From Blastococcus sp. DSM 46786 (GTDB taxonomy: Bacteria > Actinomycetota > Actinomycetes > Mycobacteriales > Geodermatophilaceae): a stretch of DNA of 59,508 nucleotides. Positions 15,658 to 24,148 of the stretch are shown piece after piece. Location: positions 1 through 59,508 of the forward strand of contig NZ_FOAO01000028.1 in the NCBI RefSeq assembly GCF_900109665.1, in the 5' to 3' direction. Under the pieces are notes generated by a model. That model saw nothing but the letters and a program-made list of their open reading frames with translations. It made no database searches and was not told the DNA's origin. The position numbers and the translations under genes are program-made. The number at the start of each line of letters is the position of its first letter. The first letter of the stretch is position 1.

Positions 15658-17012
15658 ACCGGTCGTTGGTGGTTCTCGGAGGCAGGGGTGACCTCGCCGG
15701 TCGGCTGCTGCTCCCGGGGCTGGCCGAGCTCGAGGACGTCGGGCAGCTCGACGACGCGGGGGTCCTCGCGGTGGGTCGGCGGGACTGGGGCGACGAGGAG
15801 TACCGGTCGTGGGCGCGCGACCAGCTGGCCGAGCACGCGGGGCGAGTGCCGGAGGAGAGCCGGGAACGCCTCGTGGCCCGGCTGGGGTACGAACCCGGGG
15901 ACGTGACCGGGACCGACGACCTGCGCCGGGTGCTGGACCGGGCCGAAGGGATGCCGGTGGTCTACCTCGCGCTGCCCAACACCGTCTTCCTGCCCACGCT
16001 GGAGGCGCTGGTCGAGGTCGGCCTGCCCGAGGGGGCCGCCGTCGCCGTCGAGAAGCCCTTCGGCGTCGACCGGGCCGACGCCCGGCGGCTCAACGAGGTG
16101 CTGCACCGGCTGGTCCCCGAGGAGCGGGCCTTCCGCACCGACCACTTCCTGGCCATGCAGACGGTGCTCAACATCCTCGGCCTGCGGTTCGCCAACCGGT
16201 TGTTCGAGCCGGTGTGGAACGCCCAGCACGTCGAGCGGGTGGACATCGTCTTCGACGAGACACTGGGGCTGGAGGGCCGGGCCGGCTACTACGACCGTGC
16301 GGGTGCGTTGCGCGACATGCTGCAGAACCACCTGCTGCAGGTGCTCGCGGTGACGGCGATGGAGCCGCCGGCCGCCCTGGACGCCCACAGCCTCGCCGGC
16401 CGCAGATCCGACGTCCTCCGGGCCGTCCGGCCGCCGTCGGACATGGCACGCGACACGGTGCGCGCACGGTACACCGCAGGTCACGTCGGCGGCCACGAGC
16501 TACCCGATTACGCGGGCGAGGACGGCGTCGACCCCGACCGGGGCACCGAGACCTACGCCGAATACACGGTCACGATCGACAACTGGCGGTGGGCGGGCGT
16601 CCCGTTCCGGCTGCGGTCGGGCAAGGCGCTGGGCGCCGACCGGCACGAGATCGTCCTGCGGTTCAAGCCGGTGCCCCACCTTCCCTTCGGGCAGGAGGAG
16701 CAGCCTCAGCCCGACGTGCTGCGGCTGCGCCTGGAGCCCGACGGCATCGGGCTCGAGCTCAACCTCAACGGTGCCGGCGATCCGTTCGACCTCGAGCGCC
16801 GGACGCTGGACATCGACCTGCCGCCGCGCCGGCTGTCCGCCTACGGACTGCTCATCGGGGAGATGCTGGCCGGCAATTCCGCGCTGTCGATCAGCGACGT
16901 CGAGGCCGAGGAGTCCTGGCGGATCGTCGAGCCGATCCTCGCCGCGTGGACCGCGGGCGAGGTGCCGCTGCAGGAGTACCCGGCCGGCTCCGATGGCCCC
17001 GAGGCCGGCTGA
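15654..17012 (+). CDS. Glucose-6-phosphate 1-dehydrogenase homologue with altered active-site motif
   Basis: A 452-residue protein of the G6PDH family. It has the dinucleotide loop GGRGDLAGRLLLPGL (9-23), EKPFGVD, the catalytic-site block RTDHFLAMQTV, the GYYDRAGALRDMLQNHLLQ segment, and LRSGKAL near 320. In ordinary G6PDHs the active-site block reads RIDHYLGKE; here the Asp-His pair is kept but Tyr becomes Phe and the phosphate-binding Lys is replaced by Met. The first loop is GGRGD rather than GASGD. It is translationally coupled (ATGA) to the GH15 gene. It may be a G6PDH paralogue with different substrate preference; assignment to zwf is therefore withheld. Confidence 0.82.
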   Translation: MNRSLVVLGGRGDLAGRLLLPGLAELEDVGQLDDAGVLAVGRRDWGDEEYRSWARDQLAEHAGRVPEESRERLVARLGYEPGDVTGTDDLRRVLDRAEGMPVVYLALPNTVFLPTLEALVEVGLPEGAAVAVEKPFGVDRADARRLNEVLHRLVPEERAFRTDHFLAMQTVLNILGLRFANRLFEPVWNAQHVERVDIVFDETLGLEGRAGYYDRAGALRDMLQNHLLQVLAVTAMEPPAALDAHSLAGRRSDVLRAVRPPSDMARDTVRARYTAGHVGGHELPDYAGEDGVDPDRGTETYAEYTVTIDNWRWAGVPFRLRSGKALGADRHEIVLRFKPVPHLPFGQEEQPQPDVLRLRLEPDGIGLELNLNGAGDPFDLERRTLDIDLPPRRLSAYGLLIGEMLAGNSALSISDVEAEESWRIVEPILAAWTAGEVPLQEYPAGSDGPEAG

Positions 17013-17082
17013 CCGAGGCGGGCTGACCGGGGTGCGCCGCCTCGTCGGCCGCCGCGCCGTCGTCCTGGCCCCGCGCTCCGCG

Positions 17083-17139
17083 CGAGTGCGACGATGTCGT
17101 GGCCATCAGCCGCTGATCGCCACGACGTCGTCGCACTCG
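17083..17139. terminator. Very long bidirectional hairpin terminator
   Basis: 21-nt arms at 17083-17103 and 17119-17139 pair with one G-T pair; left arm begins CGAGTGCGACGATG and right arm ends GTCGCACTCG. The loop adds a further ATCAG/CTGAT stem of 5 bp with loop CCG. It lies between two genes that point at each other, so it probably terminates both. Confidence 0.8.
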
Positions 17140-17174
17140 GCGCGCGGCCCGAGGTCTTGCCGCGTCTCGGGCGT

Positions 17175-17192
17175 TCTAGTGCCGACGCTAGA
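17175..17192. repeat. TCTAG-N8-CTAGA motif
   Basis: TCTAG (17175-17179), 8 nt, CTAGA (17188-17192). The spacing and arms equal the cores at 7588-7605 (with GTAGA) and 8123-8140. Here it sits between convergent genes rather than at a promoter. Confidence 0.4.
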
Positions 17193-17207
17193 GAGCGGTA
17201 GAGCGGT

Positions 17208-18626
17208 TCAGAGAGCCGGGCGGCGCTCGCCGAACAGGGTCGCCCGCTCGAAGGCGTGCCCCACCTCCAGCACCCGGCGATCGGCCTGGGGCGCCCCGAT
17301 GACCTGCAGGCCCACCGGCAACCCGTCGGGGGTGAAGCCGCCCGGCACCGACAGCGCCGGGCACCCGGTCGCCGAGATGACCGTGCAGGAACGCATCCAC
17401 TCCAGGTAGTTCTCCTGGTGGACGCCGGCGATCTCGGTCGGGTACTCCAGCTCCACCGGGAAGGGGAGCACCTGCGTCGTCGGCGCGAGCAGCACGTCGT
17501 ACCGCTCGAAGAAGGCGACCACCCGCTCGTACAGCGCCGTGTGCAGCCGCTCGGCGCGCGCCAGGTCGGAGCCGGTGAGCTTCGCGCCCAGCTCGGCGTT
17601 CCAGCGGATCGACTCCTTGACCTGGTCCGGGTGCCGCCGCGCCAGCTCGGAGAAGTTCGAGTCGAACAGCCAGGCCCGCAGCGTGCCGAAGACCTCGTCC
17701 GCGCCCGTGAGGTCGGGGCAGGCCTCCTCCACCGACGCGCCCAGGGACTCGAACACGGCGACCGACGGCGCCAGGACGGCGGTGATCGCCGGGTCCACGG
17801 TCACCTGCCCGCCCAGGTCCGGTGCCCAGGCCACGCGGAGGCCGTCGAGGCGCTCGGGCAGGGGGGCGGCGAACCCGGCCGGGTCGTCCGCGAGCGCGAT
17901 CGGCACGCGCGGGTCGGGCCCGGCGAGCACCGACAGCTGCAGCGCCACGTCCGCGACCGTGCGACCCATCGGGCCCTGCACCGACAGCTGCGACCACGCC
18001 ATCGGCGCGGGCCACGTCGGCACCCGCCCCGGGGTGGGCCGCAGCCCGACGACGTTGCAGAACGCCGCGGGGTTGCGCAGCGAGCCGCCCATGTCGCTGC
18101 CGTCGGCGATCGGCACGAACCCCGCCGCCAGCGCGGCCGCCGCCCCACCGCTCGACCCGCCCGCCGAGCGGCCGTGCCGGTAGGGGTTGTGCGTCACGCC
18201 GAACACCGGGTTGAAGGTGTGCGAGCCGGCCGCGAACTCGGGCACGTTGGTCTTCCCGACCCGGACCGCCCCGGCGCCGACCAGGCGCGCCACCACCAGC
18301 TCGTCGGCGGCCGGCACGGTGTCGGCGTGCAGCGGCGAGCCCCACGTCGTGCGCATGCCGCCGGTGGCGTGGGTGTCCTTGTGCGCGACCGGGAGCCCGT
18401 GCAGGGGGCCGAGCGACCGGCCCGCGGCCTGGGCGGCGTCGGCGGCGTCGGCGGCGGCGCGGGCGCCCTCGGCGTCCACGGTGACGACGGCGTTGACCTG
18501 CGGGTCCAGCCGCTCGATGCGGCGGAGGTGGGCCTCCAGCAGCTCGCGCGCCGACACCTCGCGGTCGCGGACCAGCGCGGCCAGCTCGGTCGCGGGGCGG
18601 GTGCAGAGGTCGTCGTCGGCGGTCAC
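17208..18626 (-). CDS. Amidase signature family hydrolase
   Basis: A 472-residue enzyme of the amidase signature family, which hydrolyses amide bonds. The Ser-cisSer-Lys triad is visible: Lys in PVAHKDTHATGG (about residue 80), Ser in GSDMGGS, and the Gly/Ser block GRSAGGSSGGAAAALAAG (about 150-167). The C-terminal region with SVPGGFTPDGLPVGLQVIG is also family-typical. The GTG start at 18626 is the first in-frame start that keeps the expected N terminus. A gatCAB partner is absent, so a stand-alone amidase is more likely than Glu-tRNA amidotransferase subunit A. Substrate unknown. Confidence 0.9.
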   Translation of the reverse strand: MTADDDLCTRPATELAALVRDREVSARELLEAHLRRIERLDPQVNAVVTVDAEGARAAADAADAAQAAGRSLGPLHGLPVAHKDTHATGGMRTTWGSPLHADTVPAADELVVARLVGAGAVRVGKTNVPEFAAGSHTFNPVFGVTHNPYRHGRSAGGSSGGAAAALAAGFVPIADGSDMGGSLRNPAAFCNVVGLRPTPGRVPTWPAPMAWSQLSVQGPMGRTVADVALQLSVLAGPDPRVPIALADDPAGFAAPLPERLDGLRVAWAPDLGGQVTVDPAITAVLAPSVAVFESLGASVEEACPDLTGADEVFGTLRAWLFDSNFSELARRHPDQVKESIRWNAELGAKLTGSDLARAERLHTALYERVVAFFERYDVLLAPTTQVLPFPVELEYPTEIAGVHQENYLEWMRSCTVISATGCPALSVPGGFTPDGLPVGLQVIGAPQADRRVLEVGHAFERATLFGERRPAL

Positions 18627-18689
18627 CCGGGCAGCCTGCCAGAAACCCGGCCGCGCGTCGTCGCCGACCAGGGGGAACGATGGGCGGCG

Positions 18690-20417
18690 ATGACCGACGA
18701 ACTCGACCCTGCCGGCGACCCCACCTCCGAGGGCCCCACCTTCGAGGGGTCCACCTTCGAGGGCCTGGGCCTGCGCCCGGAGCTGCTGCAGGCGCTGTCC
18801 GCGCTCGGCTACGAGGAGCCGACGCCCATCCAGCAGCAGGCGATCCCGCCGCTGGCCGGGGGCCGCGACCTGCTCGGCCAGGCCGCGACCGGCACCGGCA
18901 AGACCGCCGCCTTCTCGCTGCCGGTGCTGCAGCGGATGCCGGCCCACCGCACCGACCGCGCCCCGGTCGCGCTGGTGCTGGTGCCCACCCGCGAGCTCGC
19001 CGTCCAGGTGTCGGAGGCGCTGCACCGCTACGGCAAGGACCTCGGCGCCCGCGTGCTGCCGGTCTACGGCGGCGCTCCGATCGTGCGGCAGCTGCGCTCG
19101 CTGGAGTCGGGCGTGGACGTCGTCGTCGCCACCCCCGGGCGCGCCCTCGACCTGCTCAACCGCGGGGCGTTGCGCCTCGACGAGATCGCCACCGTCGTGC
19201 TCGACGAGGCCGACGAGATGCTCGACATGGGCTTCGCCGAGGACCTGGAGGCAATCCTCGACGCGACGCCGGAGGAGCGGCAGACGGTGCTGTTCTCGGC
19301 CACCATGCCGCGCCGCCTCGACGCGCTGGCCCGCCGCCACCTCTCCGACCCGGTGCGGATCACCATCGCCCGCGAGCGGGCGGCGCCCGGGACCGCGCCC
19401 CGCATCCGGCAGACCGCCTACGTGGTGCCCCGCGGGGCCAAGCCGGCCGCGCTCGGCCGCATCCTCGACGTCGAGGCGCCGGCCGCGGCGATCGTCTTCT
19501 GCCGCACCCGGGAGGAGGTCGACTCCCTCACCGAGACCCTCAACGGCCGCGGCTACCGCGCCGAGGCGCTGCACGGCGGCATGAGCCAGGAGCAGCGCGA
19601 CCGGGTGATGGGGCGGCTGCGCGGGGGGACGGCGGAGCTGCTGGTGGCCACCGACGTCGCGGCGCGCGGGCTGGACGTCGAGCAGCTCACCCACGTCGTC
19701 AACTACGACGTCCCCTCGGCGCCGGAGTCCTACGTGCACCGCATCGGCCGGGTGGGCCGGGCCGGCCGCGAGGGGGTGGCGATCACCCTCGCCGAGCCGC
19801 GGGAGCACCGGATGCTCAAGACCATCGAGCGGGTCGCGGGTGCGCCGATCACCGTCGAGAAGGTGCCCACGGTCGCCGACCTCCGCGCCCGCCGGCTCGA
19901 CCTCACGCGGGCCGCGCTGCGGGAGAGCCTGCTCACCGACGACCTGGACCGCTTCCGCGTCGTCGTCGAGACCCTCACCGACGAGTTCGACCTCGTCGAG
20001 GTCGCCCTCGCCGCGGTCAAGCTGGCGCACGAGGCGACGGGCCCGGTGGACGACGACGAGGAGATCCCGCAGGTCTCCTTCCGCCCCGAGCGGGACGGCG
20101 GGCGGGCCGGCGGCGGGCGCGACGGCGGGCGGCGGGACGAGCGACCAGGCCGGCCGGCGGGGCGTCCCGGCGGCGGCCCGGCCGCACGGCTGTTCGTCGG
20201 GGTCGGCCGGGACGCCGGTATCCGCCCGGGCGACCTGGTCGGTGCCATCACGGGGGAGACCGGGCTGACCGGGCGCGACGTCGGGTCGATCGAGATCCAC
20301 CAGCGGTTCGCGCTCGTCGAGGTGCCCGAGGCCGCCGCCGACGAGGTCGTGCAGGCGCTGCGGGCCACGATGATCAAGGGGCGCAAGGCGCAGGTGCGGC
20401 GCGACCGCGGTCGCTGA
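18690..20417 (+). CDS. DEAD-box ATP-dependent RNA helicase (DeaD/CsdA type)
   Basis: A 575-residue RNA helicase. Motifs in order: a Q motif around YEEPTPIQQQAI, motif I ATGTGKT, PTRELA, TPGRALD, DEAD in VLDEADEMLDMGF, SAT, and HRIGRVGRAGR. After the core come a Gly/Arg-rich linker (about 465-500, RAGGGRDGGRR and similar) and a C-terminal DbpA-like RNA-binding domain (FVGVGRDAGIRPGDLVGAI). This architecture matches cold-shock and ribosome-assembly helicases. The start at 18690 is chosen because the frame enters the family there; FEG repeats precede the core. It is convergent with the SpoIIE gene, separated by only 12 bp. Confidence 0.93.
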   Translation: MTDELDPAGDPTSEGPTFEGSTFEGLGLRPELLQALSALGYEEPTPIQQQAIPPLAGGRDLLGQAATGTGKTAAFSLPVLQRMPAHRTDRAPVALVLVPTRELAVQVSEALHRYGKDLGARVLPVYGGAPIVRQLRSLESGVDVVVATPGRALDLLNRGALRLDEIATVVLDEADEMLDMGFAEDLEAILDATPEERQTVLFSATMPRRLDALARRHLSDPVRITIARERAAPGTAPRIRQTAYVVPRGAKPAALGRILDVEAPAAAIVFCRTREEVDSLTETLNGRGYRAEALHGGMSQEQRDRVMGRLRGGTAELLVATDVAARGLDVEQLTHVVNYDVPSAPESYVHRIGRVGRAGREGVAITLAEPREHRMLKTIERVAGAPITVEKVPTVADLRARRLDLTRAALRESLLTDDLDRFRVVVETLTDEFDLVEVALAAVKLAHEATGPVDDDEEIPQVSFRPERDGGRAGGGRDGGRRDERPGRPAGRPGGGPAARLFVGVGRDAGIRPGDLVGAITGETGLTGRDVGSIEIHQRFALVEVPEAAADEVVQALRATMIKGRKAQVRRDRGR

Positions 20418-20429
20418 CCGGCGCGCGGC

Positions 20430-23030
20430 TCAGTCCTGGGCCGGGTCCCTCGGCACGGTGGGGGGCACGCGGGCCGGCCCGGCCGCGGCCGGCCGGGGCC
20501 GGTCCTGCGGGTGCAGCCGGACGGCGACCAGCGCGACGTCGTCCTCCGGGTGGCCGTCCACCAGCCGGTGCAGCAGTTCGTCGAGCAGGGCCTCCAGCGG
20601 CAGGTCGGCGAGCTCCTCCACCGCCGCCCGCAGCCGCTGGATGCCCTCGTCGAGGTCGGAGTCGCGGCGCTCGACGAGGCCGTCGGTGTAGAGCAGGACC
20701 GTCGAGCCGCGCCGCAGCGTGGCGACCGACTCGCGCCGCTGCGTGCCGGGGTCGACTCCCAGCAGCAGGTCGCCGGTCCACTCGCCCAGCTCCGCCACCT
20801 GCCCCTCCTCGGTGAGGACCAGCGGCGGCAGGTGGCCGGCGTTGGCCCAGCGCATGCGCGTGACGCCCTGCTCCACCTCGTCGGGCGTCTGCTCGAGCCG
20901 GGCGACCGCGGCGGTGGCCATGGTGGGGATCTGCAGGGTCGTCATCGAGGCGTCCAGCCCGCGCAGGACCTCACCCGGGCCGGCGTCGCTGTAGGTGGCG
21001 ACCCCGCGCAGCAAACCCCTCAGCTGGCCCATGGCCGCCGCTGCCTCGGTGTCGTGCCCCACGACGTCGCCGATGACCAGCATCGTCGCGCCGCCCGGCT
21101 GCAGGAAGGCGTCGTACCAGTCGCCGCCGACCCGGGCCGCCTCCGCGGCGGGGAGGTAGCGCACCGCGATCTCGGCGTGGTCGGGCTCGGGCGGCTCGGT
21201 GAGCAGGCTGCGCTGCAGCCCCTCGGCGAGCTGTTGCTGGGCGTTGTAGAGGCGGCCGTTGTCCAGGGCCAGGCCGGCGCGGTCGGCCACCTCCTGCGCG
21301 GTGGCCAGGTTCTCGGCCCGGGTCGGGGTCACCTGGGAGTAGTAGACGGTCAGCAGGCCCAGCGTGCGGTTGCGCCCGCGCATCGGCAGCACGACGGCCT
21401 CACGCGGATCGAGGCGGGCCAGCAGGTCGCGGGACTCCCCCGGGGCGAGCAGGTCCAGCACCGCCGGGCCCAGGCTGCGCCGCTGCTCCCCGGTGCGCAG
21501 CGCGACGGCGGCGGGGGAGTCCGGCGGCATCGCGTCCAGCCGCACCTCGGTGTAGCGCTCCAGCACCGGGCGCAGCTCGGGATCGGCGTGCCAGTACCCG
21601 ACGTCGCGGGCGCGGCCGTCCTCGTCGACGACCGTGACGATGCAGAAGTCGGCGAGCGCCGGCACGACGAGCTGGGGCAGGTGCTCCATCGCGCGGTGCT
21701 GGTCCAGCGGGCCGGCGAGGTCGGCGCTGACGCTGGCCAGCAGCGCCAGCCGCTGGGCCACCCGCTCGGCCTCCTCCTGCACCCGGCGCCGCTCGGTCAC
21801 CTCGAGGAAGTACACCGACAGGCCGTCGGGGCTGGGCCAGGCCCGCAGCTCGAACCAGCCGTCCAGCGGCGCGGGGTAGAAGGCGTCGAAGGCGACCGGC
21901 TCGCCGGTGCGAACGGCCTCGCGGTAGCGGTCCTCGAAGACGCTGTGCAGCGCGGCGGGGAAGGCCTCCCAGAGCTCCCGCCCCAGCAGCTCGTCGCGGG
22001 TGGTCTGCAGCAGCTTCTCGGCCACGGCGTTGACGTAGGTGAAGCACCAGTCGCGGTCGAGGCTGTAGAAGCCGGCGGGCATGGCCTCGAGGACGCGGGT
22101 GACGCGGGTGGCCTCCTCCCGCTCGCCGGTCACGTCGTAGGCGGTGCCCAGGATGCGGGTCGTGCGCCCACCCCCGTCGACCAGTGCCCGGCCGTGGGCG
22201 TGGATCCAGCGGGTCTCGCCGTCCGGGCGCACGATGCGGTAGGTGGCGTCGTACTCGCCGCCGGTCCCCACGGCCTGCTGGAGCGCCTCGGCGACCCACT
22301 CGGCGTCCTCGGGGTGCAGGCGGGCGTCGAAGGCGTCGATCGTCCGCCCGAAGTCCTCGCTGCCGTAGCCGAACATCGCGATGAGCTGTTCGTCCCAGGT
22401 CAGCTCACCGGTCTCCTGGTCCCAGTCCCAGGTGCCCACGCCGCCGGCCTCGGTGGCCAGCTCCCACCGGATGCGGTCGCCCTCGGACCGGCGCAGCAGC
22501 GCCGCCAGTTGCAGCTCGGTCATGACCGAGCCGGCGAGCTGGCGCAGCGTCGCGATCTCCGAGCTCGCCCACGGCCGCGGCTCGGGGTCGAAGACGCACA
22601 GCGCGCCGACGGGGGCGCCCGTGGGATCGGTGAGCACGGTGCCGAGGTAGGAGCCCACGGTGCCGGACCGCACCGGCGGGAGGTCGCGCACGCGCTCGTC
22701 GGCCCGCGCGTCGGGGACGACGAGCGCCTCCCCGGCGGGCAGCGCCGCCGTGACGGTGCAGAGCGAGTCCGAGAGCGGCCCGGTGGTGCCGACGGCGGCG
22801 GCGCCGGTCCCGGCGGCGACGTGCTGCTCGTCGACGAGCAGCGAGACCTGGCTGCCGCTCGTCCCCAGCAGCCGGGCGGCGAGCTGCGCGAGCCGGTCGA
22901 GCCCGGCGCGGTCCCCGGTCGGGAGGATGCGGCGGGCGGCTGCCACCCGGGTGGGGTCCAGGCGCAGCTCGGCCGCGGAGCGCGCGCCGAGGCCCGGTCC
23001 CGCGTCGACCGTGCGGTCCGTCCCGTCCAC
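20430..23030 (-). CDS. Multi-sensor SpoIIE/PP2C-type serine phosphatase (GAF-PAS-PAS-GAF-SpoIIE)
   Basis: An 866-residue soluble sensor phosphatase. Order by sequence: GAF (about 45-170), PAS with PAC (about 180-300, ending YDVTGE), PAS (about 310-420, ending EVTERR), GAF (about 440-600), and a SpoIIE phosphatase domain (about 620-850) with ARVGGDWYD, VIGDVVGHD, WANAGHLPP and LYTDGLVERRD, which carry metal-binding aspartates. Proteins of this type dephosphorylate anti-sigma-factor antagonists. The RsbW-like kinase at 5788 could act in the same kind of circuit, but no antagonist is nearby. The GTG start is preceded by AGGAAGG. A perfect palindrome lies about 100 bp upstream. Confidence 0.92.
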   Translation of the reverse strand: MDGTDRTVDAGPGLGARSAAELRLDPTRVAAARRILPTGDRAGLDRLAQLAARLLGTSGSQVSLLVDEQHVAAGTGAAAVGTTGPLSDSLCTVTAALPAGEALVVPDARADERVRDLPPVRSGTVGSYLGTVLTDPTGAPVGALCVFDPEPRPWASSEIATLRQLAGSVMTELQLAALLRRSEGDRIRWELATEAGGVGTWDWDQETGELTWDEQLIAMFGYGSEDFGRTIDAFDARLHPEDAEWVAEALQQAVGTGGEYDATYRIVRPDGETRWIHAHGRALVDGGGRTTRILGTAYDVTGEREEATRVTRVLEAMPAGFYSLDRDWCFTYVNAVAEKLLQTTRDELLGRELWEAFPAALHSVFEDRYREAVRTGEPVAFDAFYPAPLDGWFELRAWPSPDGLSVYFLEVTERRRVQEEAERVAQRLALLASVSADLAGPLDQHRAMEHLPQLVVPALADFCIVTVVDEDGRARDVGYWHADPELRPVLERYTEVRLDAMPPDSPAAVALRTGEQRRSLGPAVLDLLAPGESRDLLARLDPREAVVLPMRGRNRTLGLLTVYYSQVTPTRAENLATAQEVADRAGLALDNGRLYNAQQQLAEGLQRSLLTEPPEPDHAEIAVRYLPAAEAARVGGDWYDAFLQPGGATMLVIGDVVGHDTEAAAAMGQLRGLLRGVATYSDAGPGEVLRGLDASMTTLQIPTMATAAVARLEQTPDEVEQGVTRMRWANAGHLPPLVLTEEGQVAELGEWTGDLLLGVDPGTQRRESVATLRRGSTVLLYTDGLVERRDSDLDEGIQRLRAAVEELADLPLEALLDELLHRLVDGHPEDDVALVAVRLHPQDRPRPAAAGPARVPPTVPRDPAQD

Positions 23031-23126
23031 CGAAGCCTTCCTGCCCGGCGGCCGCCGGATACGAGGTGCCCGTGCGCCGCGTGGTTCGGGCGCGCCGGGT
23101 CCCCCGCAGTTATGTCACGGCAGGCC

Positions 23127-23140
23127 GGTTGCGTGCAACC
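23127..23140. promoter_or_regulatory. Palindrome upstream of the SpoIIE phosphatase gene
   Basis: GGTTGC-GT-GCAACC is a perfect 14-bp palindrome about 100 bp before the GTG at 23030, within the 141-bp gap between the YaaA and phosphatase genes. It is a plausible operator; the regulator is unknown. Confidence 0.35.
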
Positions 23141-23171
23141 AACCGCAGGGGCGGAGGGCGAGAGATGGGCC

Positions 23172-23918
23172 TCAGTGCGCAGGCACGACCAGCGTCAACG
23201 CCGTTCCGCCGGCGTGTTCCACGTGCAACCCCGCCCGCCTCAGCAGGCTCCTGAGCCGCACGACGTCACCCGGCTCGGCCGTGGTGGTGGCGAGCAGGCG
23301 GGCCAGCCGTCCCTTGTGCGCCTTGTTGAAGTGGCTGACCACGGCACGCGTGCCGTCGGGCCGTTCGCTCAGCACGGTCACGGTGACCGCGCCGGGCACG
23401 GGTGCGAGCGCGGCGTAGGAGCCGCTGCGCAGATCGACGACCAGCTCGTCGACGCCGGCGAGCACCGGCCCGAGCGCCGGCTTCCACAGGGCGCGGAGGG
23501 TGGGCAGGCCGGGCAGCGCGGAGCCGGCCGAGAGGCGGTACGCCGGGATGCGGTCCCCGCCGGCGACCAGTCCGAAGAGCGCGGACCCCACGGCCAGCCG
23601 GCGGTCGGCCCGGGCCCGCTGCGCCCGGGTGAGCGAGCGCACGGCGAGGGCGTCGTAGAGCACGCCGGTGTAGCGCTCGAGCGCCGGGAGCGTGCCGGCG
23701 GTGAAGAGCGCGGCGTTGCGGGCGATCTCGTCGTCCTGCTTCGGGGAGAGCCCCAGGGCGGCACGGGACGCCGGGACGTCGCCGGCGAGCGCGATCAGCG
23801 CCTCGGCGAGCCCGCTCCGCACCGGTGTGAGCTCCGGTGCGGTGAGCGCCCCGAGGTCGAGCGGCGGGCCCTCGCCCCCGGGGGCCTTGGTCTCCGACGG
23901 AGGCAGCAGGACGAGCAC
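23172..23918 (-). CDS. yaaA: YaaA family peroxide-stress protein
   Basis: A 248-residue protein of the YaaA/DUF328 family; E. coli YaaA binds DNA and limits iron-driven oxidative damage. It starts with LVLLPPSETK, contains YTGVLYDAL near the middle and ends with the family signature SHFNKAHKGRLARLL. The GTG at 23918 follows a TAGGCT box by 8 nt, indicating a leaderless mRNA. It is followed by the SpoIIE gene after 141 bp on the same strand; a functional link is not evident. Confidence 0.88.
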   Translation of the reverse strand: MLVLLPPSETKAPGGEGPPLDLGALTAPELTPVRSGLAEALIALAGDVPASRAALGLSPKQDDEIARNAALFTAGTLPALERYTGVLYDALAVRSLTRAQRARADRRLAVGSALFGLVAGGDRIPAYRLSAGSALPGLPTLRALWKPALGPVLAGVDELVVDLRSGSYAALAPVPGAVTVTVLSERPDGTRAVVSHFNKAHKGRLARLLATTTAEPGDVVRLRSLLRRAGLHVEHAGGTALTLVVPAH

Positions 23919-23926
23919 GGGGCGCC

Positions 23927-23932
23927 AGCCTA
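23927..23932 (-). promoter_or_regulatory. Leaderless -10 box, yaaA
   Basis: Minus-strand TAGGCT stands 8 nt before the GTG start at 23918, with no ribosome-binding site between. Confidence 0.45.
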
Positions 23933-24148
23933 GGCATCCGTCAGCTGGGGTCGACGACCGCCCGGGGTCAGCGGGGCCCGCTCGATCTCGCGCCACCGTG
24001 AGCGGGCGGTGGGGCTCCGGGATGGCCGGATCCCTGCCGTTCGCGGCATTTCTGCCACTCGTGCCGACAGCGTCATGCCCAGCACGCTGGCCGGGCGACG
24101 GCGGCCACCCGGCCCCGCCCCCAGCAGTCCGACGGGAAGAGGGAAGCC

